NCBI GenBank assembly: GCA_000469685.2
Contig: LS997563.1
Coordinates: forward strand, 22,062,935-22,126,934
Direction: 5' to 3'
Source of the DNA: Haemonchus contortus
Lineage: Eukaryota; Nematoda; Chromadorea; Rhabditida; Trichostrongylidae
DNA: 64,000 nucleotides
Part shown: piece after piece, positions 11,336 through 23,600 of the stretch
Layout of the letters: each line of letters begins with the position of its first letter
Numbering within the stretch: position 1 is the first letter of the stretch
Position numbers and translations under genes: made by a program
Notes under the pieces: generated by a model
The model's input: only the letters and a program-made list of their open reading frames with translations
Told to the model about the DNA's origin: nothing
The model's database searches: none

Positions 11336-12633
11336 ACCTAACCAGGGAAGAGTTTCAAGTTCCCATGGAACTTTGATCAAAGGCCTAGGTATATGGATAG
11401 GGTTTAGAAGATTATTAACAAATTTGGAAATTTCAACTGCTGAATGAATCTGCCAAAAACATTGTGAGTGCCCAAAGTTCCCATGCTCAAAACATGGAGA
11501 GATAGTGGCAATTGGTATACACAGTTGCCCGCAATGGTCTGAAGTTTTGCCGTGGCACAGTGACAGCGTTCCCCATCGCCAGGCAACCAGTGAGAGTTTG
11601 CTCACCGTTATCGTTTTCGACTTTGCGAAACGTGCTTTTCTTCTAATAAAAGCTCTCGGACCATTTGTTATTGTTGTCGATTTGTTTGTTACCATTTGTT
11701 ATTGTTACTAGTTAAAGCTAGCGCTTTGTTCCGGCTATCATTTGCGATCACCTATCTATCACCCATAACCGTATATCTTGGGATAATTTAATCCATGTCA
11801 TTCCTGTAACGCTCTTTTATTTATTTTCAACACCGAAACACACTCACCCCGAGTGAAGTCTTGGAACATTGACACGCGAGATGAGTCTTCTATGAGTCTA
11901 CCTCATTTCCGAGGTTGATATGAGAGCTATGTACACAGGAGAAATGGTTGCTTTCATAGTCCACGATTTGGCGAGCGACCAGTCGCGCGATTGGTCGCTC
12001 GGTCGCTCGCTGGAGAGGTCCGCGATCGGTCGCCCGCCAAATCGTGGACTATAGAAGCAGCCAATCAGCCTGAAACAGATATGCGTGTAAAACTCAATAT
12101 TGATGAAACAATCCAAGAAACGAGTGAGGTAGATATACTGTTCATCAAATGCGGACCTTATACATGCTGTCTCTCTATGACCGTGTACAAAAAATCAACC
12201 GATTCGAGACCAAAAAATCACGTTTTTTTTCGACCCAATCTTTGAGTTGTTTCATCGATGTTGAGTTTTCTCCCCTGTCTACTTTCCAGGTCGATTTCAC
12301 TTGAGGTGTGTCTGTTTCAGTGTTAAAAATAAAAGAGCGTTACAAAAGTTACTTGGGGAGAATTTTTCCAATAAGTGCGGTGATAGGTGATAGATAGATG
12401 GTCAATTGATTGAAATGATAGCCGAAACAAAGCGCTAATTTGAATAAGTGACAAATATGGTTTGAGAACTTTATTCGAAGGAAAGCGGGAAAACGAAAAC
12501 GACAACGGCGCAGAACAAACCTTCATTCAGCAGTTTTGATTTCCAATTTTGTTTAAAGCTTTCCAAACCCTATCGACATATCTAGGTCTCTATTAAAAGT
12601 TCCACGGAAACTGAAACGCTCTCCTGGTAAGGG
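11336..12633. mobile_element. Fold-back element with long inverted arms
   Basis: Sequence from about 11336 to 11880 reappears in reverse complement from about 12633 back to 12285. Matching blocks include 'AACTGCTGAATGAA', 'TAGCGCTTTGTT', 'CGGCTATCATTT', 'CACCTATCTATCACC'-like and 'GTAACGCTCTTTTATTT'. The outer ends read 'CCTAACCAGGGAAG' and, reversed, 'CCTTACCAGGAGAG'. The left arm carries about 170 bp (roughly 11455-11600) absent from the right arm. The central spacer holds a hairpin MITE and a second, smaller inverted repeat (12086-12122 against 12241-12275). No coding sequence is recognised, so it is probably non-autonomous. Boundaries are good to a few tens of bases. Confidence 0.75.
11946..12062. 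mobile_element. Hairpin MITE, GGCTGCTTTCATAGTCC family
   Basis: A 117-bp near-palindrome starts 'GGTTGCTTTCATAGTCCACG' and ends 'CGTGGACTATAGAAGCAGCC'. It is flanked on both sides by AAT (11943-11945 and 12063-12065), consistent with a 3-bp target duplication. The same termini occur at 25032-26392 with TAT on each side, and at 34625. It is inserted in the spacer of the larger fold-back element. Confidence 0.8.
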
Positions 12634-12639
12634 CTAGAG

Positions 12640-13560
12640 TGTGGAGAAGAAAATGCAGCCAACTTTGCTTATGCTTAAAGACAGTTCTCGCTGAGAGAAT
12701 ATAGTTTCAACCTCAGCTTCATGAAGAGAGATGTACCGGGTGGGTGAGGTGATCACCTAGTGCACAGAGCTGGGATGGGGTATGAATTGAACATCCAACC
12801 GATTAACCCACCACTGTGCACCCTCCCTCCTGAGGTCTAGGCGAAAACATTATATATTCTCGTCTGAGGAACATTGTTAAGGACCCACAGCTCCTCCCCC
12901 CCCCCCCCCCCCCCCCTTCCCCCTAACTACATTACTACTACAAATTTTGTGTAGACAGATATAACACGATGCATTATAGATCGAAATCATAGTGTTGTAC
13001 CTCACTTTGCTCCACCTCATCCACTTCACTGCGCAGTGCTCACTCTTTTCCGTTAGCCGACCCATCAAGTTATTGCTTTATCTATGAGGAGGGAGTGCCT
13101 AATGAAGCTGGATTTTCCATACCACTACCTTTATCGTAATCATCAAGTTTTGCGGACGGACAGACGGGCAATTCGACAAACCGAAACACCAATTCACTGC
13201 TTTATAGATATAAGCGATTGAATTGGGTTATTTGCTTTTCCTACGCCAAAATCAGTAGCCAGTCCACTTGTTACATTTAATTAGAATACCATCTAATCGG
13301 GAGTGTAGACATCCTTCATTCTGGATGGCGTCAGGTAAACCATCTTATTGCACATAACTCCTTCGCCCTCATTGCCGTACATAACCTTTTTCCAAAAGCA
13401 AATGTGTTCGCTCAAGGCTGGCCTTTTATTTTTTTTTCACAGGAGGAAGAGTGGTCCTTGCGCCGTATAAATTTTCAAAAGTAACCTACTCGAGCCTCTC
13501 ACCAATCCGTTCATTTCCACTTGACAAGCTTTTGTGAAGTAACCGACATGTAGCACCCTC
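12640..13560. other. Gene-free stretch with a 21-base poly-C run
   Basis: No gene is supported. The only distinct feature is an uninterrupted run of C at 12896-12916. Comparable runs at 30649-30660 and 42858-42875 lie in or next to RTE-derived DNA, but I cannot show that this one does. Confidence 0.5.
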
Positions 13561-13565
13561 GTGCC

Positions 13566-13620
13566 TATAGTATCCGGGATTCGAACCCATAACCACACGA
13601 GTGCACCACTGTGTTTCAGC
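13566..13620 (-). mobile_element. tRNA-derived SINE, fragment
   Basis: Reverse-complemented, the segment contains 'GGGTTCGAATCCCGGAT', a tRNA B-box, preceded by 'CAGTGGTGCACTCGTG', similar to the head of the SINE copies at 13861 and 15288. Only about 55 bp of the head is recognisable. Confidence 0.5.
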
Positions 13621-13860
13621 AGGACCCTCTACGTAGTACCATCTTCTAAAATGGTTATCGTTTCCAGGGTACCGCCCGACAGCGTAGCAAATTCAAATGT
13701 GTTCAAAGAGCGTATTTATTTCCAGATTGAATCGAGTAAGTTAACGTTGTCAGAAGTTGTTCTTGCGTTAAGATTTGCTTGCAATGAAACATCGGTCGTA
13801 AGGAATCCACAATTCACTCGAGAAACACGATCTTCCTTCTCCGCGTTTCTCGTTAAATGG

Positions 13861-14160
13861 TGTATGTGCGAATGAGGTGTAATGGCAAGCGGCGCACTTC
13901 ACACATGCATGGTCATCGGTTCGAATCCCGGATAGATATTCGCCTCAGCTAACCAAGCTTTTCATTCTTCATTAATTAGCACCAGACACATCTGGGAGGA
14001 TAAGAGCACTGACTCGTACATCGGCTGGCCACTGCAAGTCATTGTATAGGCCACATACGCACTCTACTACGATTTCGAATGGAAGCCGGTTATGGGGTGC
14101 ACTCCTCGGACGGGATTAGTCAATGCCCCCTGATTTTATCCTTCTGTATCAATGCTAAAT
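13861..14160 (+). mobile_element. tRNA-derived SINE copy
   Basis: The head has an A-box-like 'GAGGTGTAATGGCAAGC' (13874) and a B-box 'GGTTCGAATCC' (13918-13928), the internal RNA polymerase III promoter of tRNAs. It continues into a non-tRNA body shared with 15288-15555 ('GCACTGACTCGTACATCGGC', 'GGCCACTGCAAGTCATTGTA'). It cannot be a functional tRNA because no cloverleaf 3' half follows the B-box. Confidence 0.8.
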
Positions 14161-15287
14161 CTCACTTGAGTAGAATAACTCAAACTAAGCTCAAAGGGCT
14201 GTCCAAGATGTTGCTCTGAGAATCTGAATAACATTGATCCTCACATTGCTTGTGGTGTACTTCGGTGAATGATCAAGTATTCCTCCACCAAAACGAATAA
14301 TTCTCATGCAATGTTGGTCACAATGCGATACTGTCCAAATCCCAGAACGAATGATACTCTTCAGATAATTTATTTAAATTTTTATTTATCTTTTTAATCA
14401 TTATTATTTCTTATATCTAATTTTATTAATTACTTCCTAGAAGCACATGATTTTACTTTTACTTTTATAGGAACATAACTTTGCTTTTACTTTTAACTTT
14501 GTCCTCTTCTCAAGTACATTGACATCTTCGTGATATTCATGTAGACACCGCAGAGTATGGAGCGAAATGTGCCACGAGGGAAACAGACCGTCGCAATTAC
14601 AGCGAACGACACCTCAAATCGTATCAGGGCCATTTGACAATGGCTCCTGCACTTCGCTAAACGCTTGACTCCTCCCCTTTTTGCCCTTTTTCGTGTGTTG
14701 ATCACATGAATCGCACGCCGTCGTCAAGAAGTTGGGAGATCGACAGCGAAGAAAAGACTGTTAACAAAACAAAGCCTTCATTGTGGGATGACCTATATAA
14801 CTTGAATGGTATTAGTGCACACTGCACTGAAATCTTGATTTGGTGAGGAAATGAGGTCTGGTCATTTCCAGTATATCGTGTATTGGTATTCGGGGCCACA
14901 TGACGGAAGGAATGCTCATCTGCAACCGGGTCGTCCGCAGAGTTCCTGCAAACCGTTAGCTGTAGTCCGGGATCGATTAGAGATCTTACCGCTGCCTTCT
15001 CAAACTCAGACCTTCAAGTCTCTTTCGAAACTGACAGTGTGCCTTAATTCTGGAAGAGGCTTGTGAAGCTCCGATGATAGGTTTACTTCTTGAAATCTCA
15101 GCATTTAAGCGACCTGTGGCAAGAAGGAACTGATTTCCCTATTACGCTATTTATTATTCGTATTATTTATTTATATAGTTATTGCTTCAATAGCTTAATA
15201 AGGGATATTATAACCGAGTAAAACGAATCAGTAGTAGTTGGTGAGACGATTACAAATAAATAAATAACTATATACATATGTACATAG

Positions 15288-15555
15288 AGGGTGGAGGTGG
15301 TGTAGTGGCAAGTGGCGCACTATCTTACACGCATGGTCAGGGGTTCGAATCCCAGATCGATAGCCTTCCATCCCCCTGGAGTCGGTTAATTGGTACCAGA
15401 CTCGTCTAGGAGGATAAAAGCACTGACTTGTACATCGACTGGCCACCACAAGTCATTGTATAGGTCACATGCTCATTCATTACGCCACTAGATTCTGAAT
15501 GGAAGTCGTAGTGCGAAGGCGCATCCAAAAAAATTTTATCTTTCACTTTTACTTT
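15288..15555 (+). mobile_element. tRNA-derived SINE, best-preserved copy
   Basis: It starts 'GGTGGAGGTGGTGTAGTGGC' with a good A-box, has B-box 'GGTTCGAATCC' at 15342-15352, then the SINE body ('CACTGACTTGTACATCGACT', 'CACAAGTCATTGTATAGGTC'), and ends in T-rich sequence of the form TTTCACTTTTACTTT. The same layout recurs at 13861, 24668 and, reversed, 25350-25605. Confidence 0.85.
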
Positions 15556-15928
15556 ATATGTAAATAGATTCTCTTAAAAGCTTACTTTGATTGTTACGGG
15601 TAAGGGCATGGTGTTTTGGAAAGCTACGTAGGGAAAGGCAGTGGGCAACACACTATTATAATAATTGAACTTTTCACCTCGGATGCTTCAGATTTGTGTA
15701 AAGTTTGTAATGACCGAAGAAGCACTTTATCTTTCTGAATACACGTGGATAGTCACCCAGTCTCTGAGAGAACAGCTAAGAGCAAGTTGTGCGACGTGCT
15801 TCAATGATGTTGAATTGATGAAACATGGGGTGCTTTGAAAAGGAATTTTTCGGATTCGACAGAATTCGAATAAGAGATGCTTAAGCAAAGAAATCTTATT
15901 TGTCTTATCCTGGTCTTACGATGTTCAA

Positions 15929-16135
15929 GAGATATTGAGGGACTTCTCTCACCAAACAACTATGGTGCGTGCCTGTTCACTTAACGATACTGTACTGAAT
16001 TATTTTAGGTTTTCGGACAATAATCGAATAACAAAGGAGGTAAACATAGCTAATGCCCGATTTGCCGAAGTAGCGTCAACAATTGTCAACAGCATGCAAA
16101 TTATAGAAGAGTGGAGGAACACCCTTAACGAATGA
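15929..16135 (+). CDS. Possible terminal exon of an unidentified gene
   Basis: After a plausible acceptor 'GAATTATTTTAG' (about 16009), an open frame encodes 'EVNIANARFAEVASTIVN' and ends 'EEWRNTLNE' at TGA (16133-16135). The composition is protein-like, with an amphipathic helix pattern. I do not recognise the family, and no upstream exon could be joined with confidence. It may be a chance frame. Confidence 0.2.
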   Translation, partial: EILRDFSHQTTMVRACSLNDTVLNYFRFSDNNRITKEVNIANARFAEVASTIVNSMQIIEEWRNTLNE

Positions 16136-16439
16136 GGGTGATTAGATTCTCTTGCAGCTCGCAAACGGTGCCTCGTTATTTGCCGTCTTTCGAAGCTATT
16201 TAGTAGCTCTTTAGAAAGCAGAATCTATCTATCTGATAATTGTTGATACGTTTCTTACCAGTGAACTGTAATGAGTAACTCTAAGGGGGTCTCATGTCTA
16301 GGAGGGGTGATTTTTATTTCCATTTGGCTCTTGAAGGCCTATGCAACCAAGTCCAGTCGAGACATGCTGTTGGTGAGGGAGACAAAACTTTACCTACTAA
16401 ACAAAGGTGTAATCTACTCACTTCAATAACACGTCATCA

Positions 16440-16500
16440 AATCACCGCAATCCCTCTCCTTTCCCATTTTCTCCGGCGGCTGGGCTGTACGGAACCAAGT
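16440..16500. repeat. One-ended fragment related to the 20425 MITE
   Basis: The block 'CCATTTTCTCCGGCGGCTGG' followed by 'GCTGTACGGAACCAA' matches the right end and right flank of the hairpin MITE at 20425-20615. No matching left end was found nearby. Confidence 0.4.
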
Positions 16501-16509
16501 CATGGACTT

Positions 16510-19500
16510 TAATTTTCTACATGGGGTTTTGTTGACAATCCCACTACAATCCCATTTTTAAAAGCATTACTCATTGTGTCGCTCCGACCTCGACCAACCA
16601 ATTATATCACTAGTGAAGGTCATTCATTGCCTTCATGAGTGCAGATTGTACGATGAGGAGAATTCATTGCGCTCTAACCTCCCAAAGTATCAAATGTACG
16701 AATCAGCAGGTCATGATCATTGCTTGCCATGTTATTCCATCAGAAAGTGAGTAAAGACAGAAAGGCAGTGGCATGCCCTAAAAGGGCCTATAAAGGGCAA
16801 TGGAAAATGGGCCGTATTTGTAGGCGGACATGATCGAGGTGTATCGATCGTACGGTGCGCATTTTCTACACCACCAACTAGATCAGTTGGCTGGCGAGGG
16901 TGCCACCTACTCTGTCACCATTTGTTTGGACCTCTAACAAGTAATGGTCTGCCTCACGAACCTTTTATTGCTGTTTCTGATCTCGGCTCGAAAAATCACT
17001 GCCATCTGGACAGAAGAGGATGAAAAACAACGAATAGCAATGGTATGTTTGTTCATTGTACGAATGTTTCGGAATATAATATTGGATGTGGTCAAGGCTG
17101 AACACCTCCTAGTGTCTCTCCTACGAACATTTCTTTGATTATTAGGCAGTCGATGCTCTATCATTGTGATGTGTTGGGTTGTGGTTTGATGTTTCAGCCA
17201 TTTAATTCCTCTATCACCCTAATCAAAAATGAACTTACCCACGAGGATTGATCTCTGTTGGATACTTAGGGCAAAGCTCTACAGTAGGATTCTCACGTTT
17301 ATTCAATCAAAGTAGAAGAACATTAAAACAACAGGTTCAATTCCTGGTTTGTTTCCATCGTACGCATTACCGTGTGATGGAAAAGTTATCATTGTCGGTA
17401 AAAGTGGCATACGTACATGAAAACGGCCACAAGTCTGTTGCCCGGCATTTTAATGTCCTACTATCGTAATCGAATGATCGTGATAATCATTGTGGTGGGT
17501 TTGATGTGATTGTTGCGAATGCACCCTTATTAATAATTAATGCCCTGAACTGACGAGTCTTTTGCTTCCGGGAATGTGTAATCATCCTCAAAATACCGAT
17601 GCAGATAAAGGGTGGTACTACTTGAAATCACAGTGAAGTGAGGGATATGGAAGTGCGCAAAGTGGGTAGAAAAACCCTACGTGAGCAACCATTCTAGAAC
17701 CTTTGAAAGTTCTACCGTTGTTGTGGAGATCGCAAATGATGGCCAGTCCTCTTCTTCAGCGTGCTTCGACTATTACTAGCATCTAACAATAAAGAAATTA
17801 TGGCTGCAAATAATCCAAAAAAAATCACATTCACATCTCAGTTACGGTAGCCGTGTAGTTTTGTTTTTTTTGCTATGAGTCTGTTCAGAACTGAATTTCT
17901 TCCGAGCTGAGCATACCATTACAATGAGCCCTTTAGGCTGTGCAGGGCGATTTTAAATATTTGAAAGCCCTTCTTTGGAAATGCTGGAATCCGAGGCATT
18001 ATTACGAGTTTTGAGGCTATTCGGCCCTTAATAGTTTGAGAAGGTAACCATGGAGTCGATAAACGATCCAGACTACAGTCAATGCTCTGCAGGAATCATG
18101 TGGCCGACAAGATCCAAGATAAGTGCTTCCCCTGTTGTGCGGCCCTCAATAAACTCATTGGAAGTGAGTAAATTTGTACTGTTCAAGACTTGAAACCTAC
18201 AGTAATATATAATGACCCTTGAATCCTCCCTCAATGACAACCTTGTTTTGTGTCCATTTCAACCTCACGATATTCGCTGACCGATCTCTAGAGTCCTGGA
18301 TGGCAGTGTTCATTCAGGCGATCAGCGTGGGGGGTACATGTGAGCGTGGGAAATCAGCCACCGAACGACGGCGACCGGGTGCCGGTATTTCTTACCAGTG
18401 GGTTTGGAATTTCGGGAATAAGTTGGCTCAGTTATCATTGCAACGTGTTATTAGGTTAAGTGAGTATACAACAGTGGTAACTCTACTTGAGTTTCTCTGT
18501 ATACTGATATTATGGGTCACATAACAGAGAAAGCCCTTGTCTCGGATAATGACGGCGACAATTTCCTTGTAGAGCACGGATTAAAATCCATGACTGATTT
18601 ATTAACTTATCAGCTATATACTTAGATTAAGACGAAGTGCCCTTTGAAGCTCGGTGATGTGCCTCGAATTCAACCCTTTCTAAAAGTTTCCTTGATTTCG
18701 AGTATGGTCTCGATCTCTGAGAGATCGAAGAGTTAAGTCCAATAGTATACTTAGCTTGAAAAACTCAAGTATGAATCGACCTTAAGAACTTTAGGTAGAA
18801 AATCAACAAAAAATGCTAATCATTTCCCTCGCAAATGAAAAACTCTATGCGGTGCTTTTTAACTTATATAAGCGTAGAAAAAAATCAAATATTATCTTCA
18901 GTTTTATATGCTAAGAATATGTCCATAATTTCTCTTTGTTCAACGCTTTCAAGGACAGGCGTTGCTTTGCAATTATCATGGAAGTACTCCATGAAAAACG
19001 TACGGCACTATCTGAATCAAATATTGAAGCACTTAAGGCAAGTCCAAGTGGGGGCCATTAGAATTCATAAAAAACAATATTTGCTGAGTTCTGCGCACAT
19101 TTTTGAATCCATCTTAGGACGGGACTTCAAAGCTCCTCAAATCCGTTGAAAATGATTGTAGGAATCGGCATTCTCAAAATATCTGCTATACAATTTAATG
19201 TGAGCATCCGACCATGATGTACTGCATACTGCAATCGGTGGAGCATCCTATCCTTAAAATGCATTATGCAGTACACCATGAATTCTATAACAAAGGATCA
19301 GAAACGGACCTCATTGCGTTTTCCTCTTTGTCGGCAAGGGGAGGTGCATCGTTTGTTTTGACGGCTGGTTGGTGGGAAATTAAAAATGTAAACTCAGTTG
19401 TTGTTTTGCAAAATTACCACCTCCATGTTATATGTTATATGTAAGCAGCTGGGCTATAACCACAGTAAAAACTGAGTCTAGGATGTGGTGGGTTATTGGT

Positions 19501-19540
19501 TTATGCAAGAAGTTTGAGAACGCTGCGCTCACGGGAGATG
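16510..19540. other. Gene-free stretch, nothing assigned
   Basis: Open frames in this stretch are short, lie on both strands and lack motifs or coherent splice junctions. I found no long inverted repeat, tandem array or transposon domain here. Confidence 0.4.
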
Positions 19541-20170
19541 AGCCTCCGCCCGTTCCGTTGACCTATTCCTATCCGTTTCGTATTAAACTGCTCACTTCTG
19601 GGCCTATTTCGGCCTATGGAAGCGTGATTCCTATGAGCTCATATGTGCTCTGTTGGTCTTGCCCGAGACTCCACCCATCCCAAATTTGACTCAACCTCTC
19701 CAGGTGCTCCTTCAGGTAATTCCAAGTTCCAGAACAGATAGACGGATAGACAGAACCGAATTCATTCTACATTAAGTGATGATGATGGTCTCGTACATAG
19801 TAATTAATGATGAGGACTTCATATGATGGACGATTTTGGAACGTCACGAACGTCCTTGGCCAGAGTTGTGAATTTTTGATTTTAGCTCCGCCCACCCATG
19901 TGCAAACCCCTTTCAATCAGTGGATTTTGCAGGACAATTTTTTCGCATACTAGAACGCTTTTAAACAGAGTTATGAATTTTCAACTCTAGCCTCGTTCAC
20001 CTCGGTTCAAATGCGCCTATTTCGAGGATTCGACCACATCCCTATTTCAGCTTCGACTACTTTTTTCACTTTCTAGAACGTTTTTGATCATATACATTCA
20101 TTTATTTATTAAGAGAACATATCATTTGAGTTCACGCCCCGCCCATCGTGGGCAGAGCTTAGCTAGGTTT
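19540..20170 (+). repeat. Highly eroded minisatellite units
   Basis: Scattered pieces recall the 118-143 bp unit: 'AGACTCCACCCATCCCAAAT' (19670), 'GCTCCGCCCACCCATGTGC' (19885), 'GAGTTATGAATTTTCAAC' (19969) and 'CGCCCCGCCCATCGTGGGC' (20136). Spacing is irregular and the match weak, so I read this as an old remnant of the arm family. Confidence 0.45.
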
Positions 20171-20424
20171 ACGCATGGCGAGCACGTCTAAGGCCTTTCT
20201 CAATACCTATATTTTTTCTGGCCCACATGCCTTTGTTGGATAGAATTAGGAATTAATGTAAAAAGTACCAAAAAGTCCGCGAGCTATGTACAAAAATTCG
20301 GCCTCGGGCGGGACCCGAACAATATTTGTGCCATCCGGGCACGGTCAACTTCCTACTTGGTATTATTCAACAGCAGGCAACAAAACACCATGTTGAAAGT
20401 TCAAGTTCTTGATTTGGTCTTATA

Positions 20425-20615
20425 CAGCCTAGACGCCGGGAAAATGGGAAAGAAGAGGGATAGATCAACAAATAAAATAAGGAGACATACTAGCGATCAG
20501 GGGCGGGACATCCTCACGGTGGGCGGCCCGCCCCCGAGTTGAGTATGTCTCCTTATTTTATTTGTTGACCTATCCCTATCCTTTCCTCATTTTCTCCTGG
20601 CGTCTGGGCTGGCTG
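20425..20615. mobile_element. Hairpin MITE with TA flanks (Tc1/mariner-type)
   Basis: Two arms of about 85 bp are near-perfect inverted copies, sharing 'AATAAAATAAGGAGACATAC' and 'GACGCC...GAAAATG' blocks. They are separated by a short GC-rich loop ('ACATCCTCACGGTGGG'). The ends are 'CAGCC' and 'GGCTG', flanked on both sides by TA (20423-20424 and 20616-20617), as for Tc1/mariner-mobilised elements. There is no coding capacity. Confidence 0.8.
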
Positions 20616-20619
20616 TATG

Positions 20620-23600
20620 AAACCAAATTAGGATGTTTTGCTCATGGAACCAAATCCTGCGCATGTCCTTGTGAGCGGAGCTCCGCTAGAATCACATGTG
20701 CTATGTTGATACGCTCAACTTTAAGGTTTTCTATGATATTTCTCAAAAAGAATGCGTCCTCGTGACCTACTGAAACGAATGGTACTTCGTTCCCATTTTT
20801 CCAGTTTACTAGAAAATTTTTATTGCTCTGGTATCCATAAATCGAAAAGAAGTCTACAGTACGGTGTGGGCAAATTACGGAAACAAAATTAATGCTGCGC
20901 AAAAAATCGGTTATAGGTCAAACAGAAAACGTTTACCGCTGAATTATTCTCTAGAGAAGACTAAACGAAGAAAACACTTTCCTTCTCCCTTCTTTCCAAG
21001 CAGTCTCCATTTTCCTTGGCGCAGAGACGAAGATGCTACAGAAACGTGTTGGCTGTTGCGAGGAGGTGTTTCCTTGTCCAACTTATCTCATGCTTTCTCA
21101 TAGCATAGTCTTCAAGAAAGTGAGCTCATAATGTGGTTTTGAGCACACTCTAAACTCGAGGTACTCCAGACAGAGAAATCAAGCAGATCAATGTCTAGTG
21201 AACTGGAAGGGTATTCATCAAGGGCGAAGAATCGAAATAATTTTCGAAAGTATTTTTAGCGGCAGACTGTCATTAATCTGGCAATTCCCTCATACGCAGC
21301 TCACTTATCTCAAGTTTCTCTGACTCGTCTTGAACCCACTCAAAGGCGAAAATGTGGCGGCAGATTTTTCAACTATGAAAACTTCCTCTCATATAAACTG
21401 CTCATCTGGTCTATCGGTTTTGCCTGTCGGTCTGCCTTCAGAGGGAACCCTCAGTTCTGTTGTATCCTCCTACTTCAATCTTATCAGTGCGATGGAATCC
21501 GGTCTAGCACTGCTATATGAATTATCCATTGAGGAAATTCAAAGCCATTGCACAAAATACTAGCGCCCAAGCATAATTGCGCTAACAGAGTGCTAGGGTT
21601 ATCCTTGAAGTGAGGACATTTGTAAAGATATTGTTGACATGAGCCTCTACAAATAGATCACCGACCTTTAAAACGATTAAGTATTTAACTATTCCACTTG
21701 AGTGTTCTTCCAAGACGCTTCGGGCCCCAATGAACAGCGGCAAGCTGAGTTTCTCGGAGACTTCGGGCTTTCTTCAAGAACTTAGGAACAGCAACTGTGA
21801 TGCGTATCAAAGTGCAGGCTGCCCTCTCATTAAGTATATACGCGCGTTCATTATATCGCGATCGGGTGGATTCTATGCCAGTCGCACTGAGTGTTGGAAT
21901 CAAGAACCTTCTCTCGTCATGATACTCTTCCATTTGTAAACAGGTGTCCCGAAGAGTTCAGATCGTACTCTCGGAAAATTTTTTGGTCCTCAGCAGCATC
22001 TTTCCGATAATGTCCTTTATGAAGGAGTTCTGAATAATTTGATTCTTTTCTTGACAAAAAAAGACCTATTTATCTAACAGCAGACCATAATGGAAAAAGG
22101 GCAATGGTAAAGAGAAAGGACCCGACCCTTTTTGAAGTCTTCGGCACCCTGAGACCTGATTATTAGGGGCTGTCCTGACCGAATGCCGGAGCAGGCGCAC
22201 CATGACGATTAGCTCATATTGAATGAGAGAACAGGAATCATTCACGATCCATTTCAGATTATCAATAACGATCGAAGAGCGTTCGAGCAGGAAATGCTTT
22301 CTCAAAAGCGAGTAACTGAGGTCATCACGGATAAGCACAATGAAGGAAGGGAGCCTCAGAGTGTTCCGGTTCCAAAATCAATTCCGAATAATGAGCCTGA
22401 GAAGGGTGAGTATTGTGTGCAATCCATGTTAAAAGGGTTCAAATTTCTTTCGGAAAACTGGATGTGTGTGTGTGTGAAGTTTCCTTTATAAATCCTTCTC
22501 TCTCTCAGAATTTGAACATTGGTGCTTTCATTGTGTGTCGCCTCTCAAGCATATGTCCAGTGATATGAGGAAGACGATTCGACAGTTTCTGCGTTTACGA
22601 CGAACTTCTTATCCTCTAGGTGGGTGGTATAATACATTTGAACATTAATCAATTCCCGATTGATGGAACAAGGGAAATCCACTGTTGAGTGATGATCGAA
22701 GGCGAATACACCGTAGGGCCCTTTGGAAAATAGTGGCAAACAGAGGATTACCTGTATGTTACTTCAGGACTTTTTCGTTTCAGAAGTGGCGACCGATGAA
22801 TGCACCAACGCGAAAAATTTTTCTCGATTACATAAGCAGACGTGTCGTCATCCTTACTGCACTACAATTTCCCTCGTCGACCACAATCAAGGTAATTATG
22901 TTCGACGAGAAAACATGTCCGTACGGTTGTTGTTTGACTCATGACTTTGAAGTAGCAGACGACCTTACATCCCGAAATCGTTCTTTATATGAAGTTATTA
23001 TCATCAGTCATTACCTATGAAATCATCATCACTACTTATTATATATGAAGAACTCGTTTTCAATTGTCTATCTGTCCCTAAACTCGGTACTACTTTAAAA
23101 AAATCGGGTCAACTTTGAGATGGCTGGGACTTCGGGCAAGATCGACTTAACATATTCGAGCTTAGAGGATCTTCGTTTACTAGAGATGGAATGTTGACCG
23201 GAATGGACAGCGCAGTAAGGGAAACTCCTTGATTTGGCGAACAAAAGCCCACACACTGAGAAAAAAGGCAACGAGACAAGGAGCCCAACTGGCGGATCCG
23301 CAAGTACCGAAACGGGGACCGGCGATTTACTCCCCTATCCGTCGCCTAAAGTCACCTCACATAGCCTCGTCACAAATCGGCTAGACATCTTTTAATCCGT
23401 CAATGGAGTAGAACCCTTATCCTGTCCTCTCCCTGTGTGGGTCAAATAATTAAAGTTTTGGATGGTTTTCGTATGCTCAAGTTCGTTCCTCGCCATACAT
23501 CTCAAAGTGCACTGCATTCGGTTTGATCAAACCTTTCTACTGTGTATAAGTGACTTCTTTAAAAGTTAGCATTGCGACTTGAGATAATTTAGCCAGTTAG

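Noticed and set aside
15288..15375. A tRNA gene suggested by good A-box and B-box
   Set aside because: No anticodon arm or 3' acceptor half can be formed, and the body is shared with other SINE copies, so it is a tRNA-derived SINE.
22685..23020. A 111-codon frame with 'FDEKTCPYGCCLTHDF'
   Set aside because: No recognisable domain, no splice context, and overlapping frames of similar quality exist. I could not support it as a gene.
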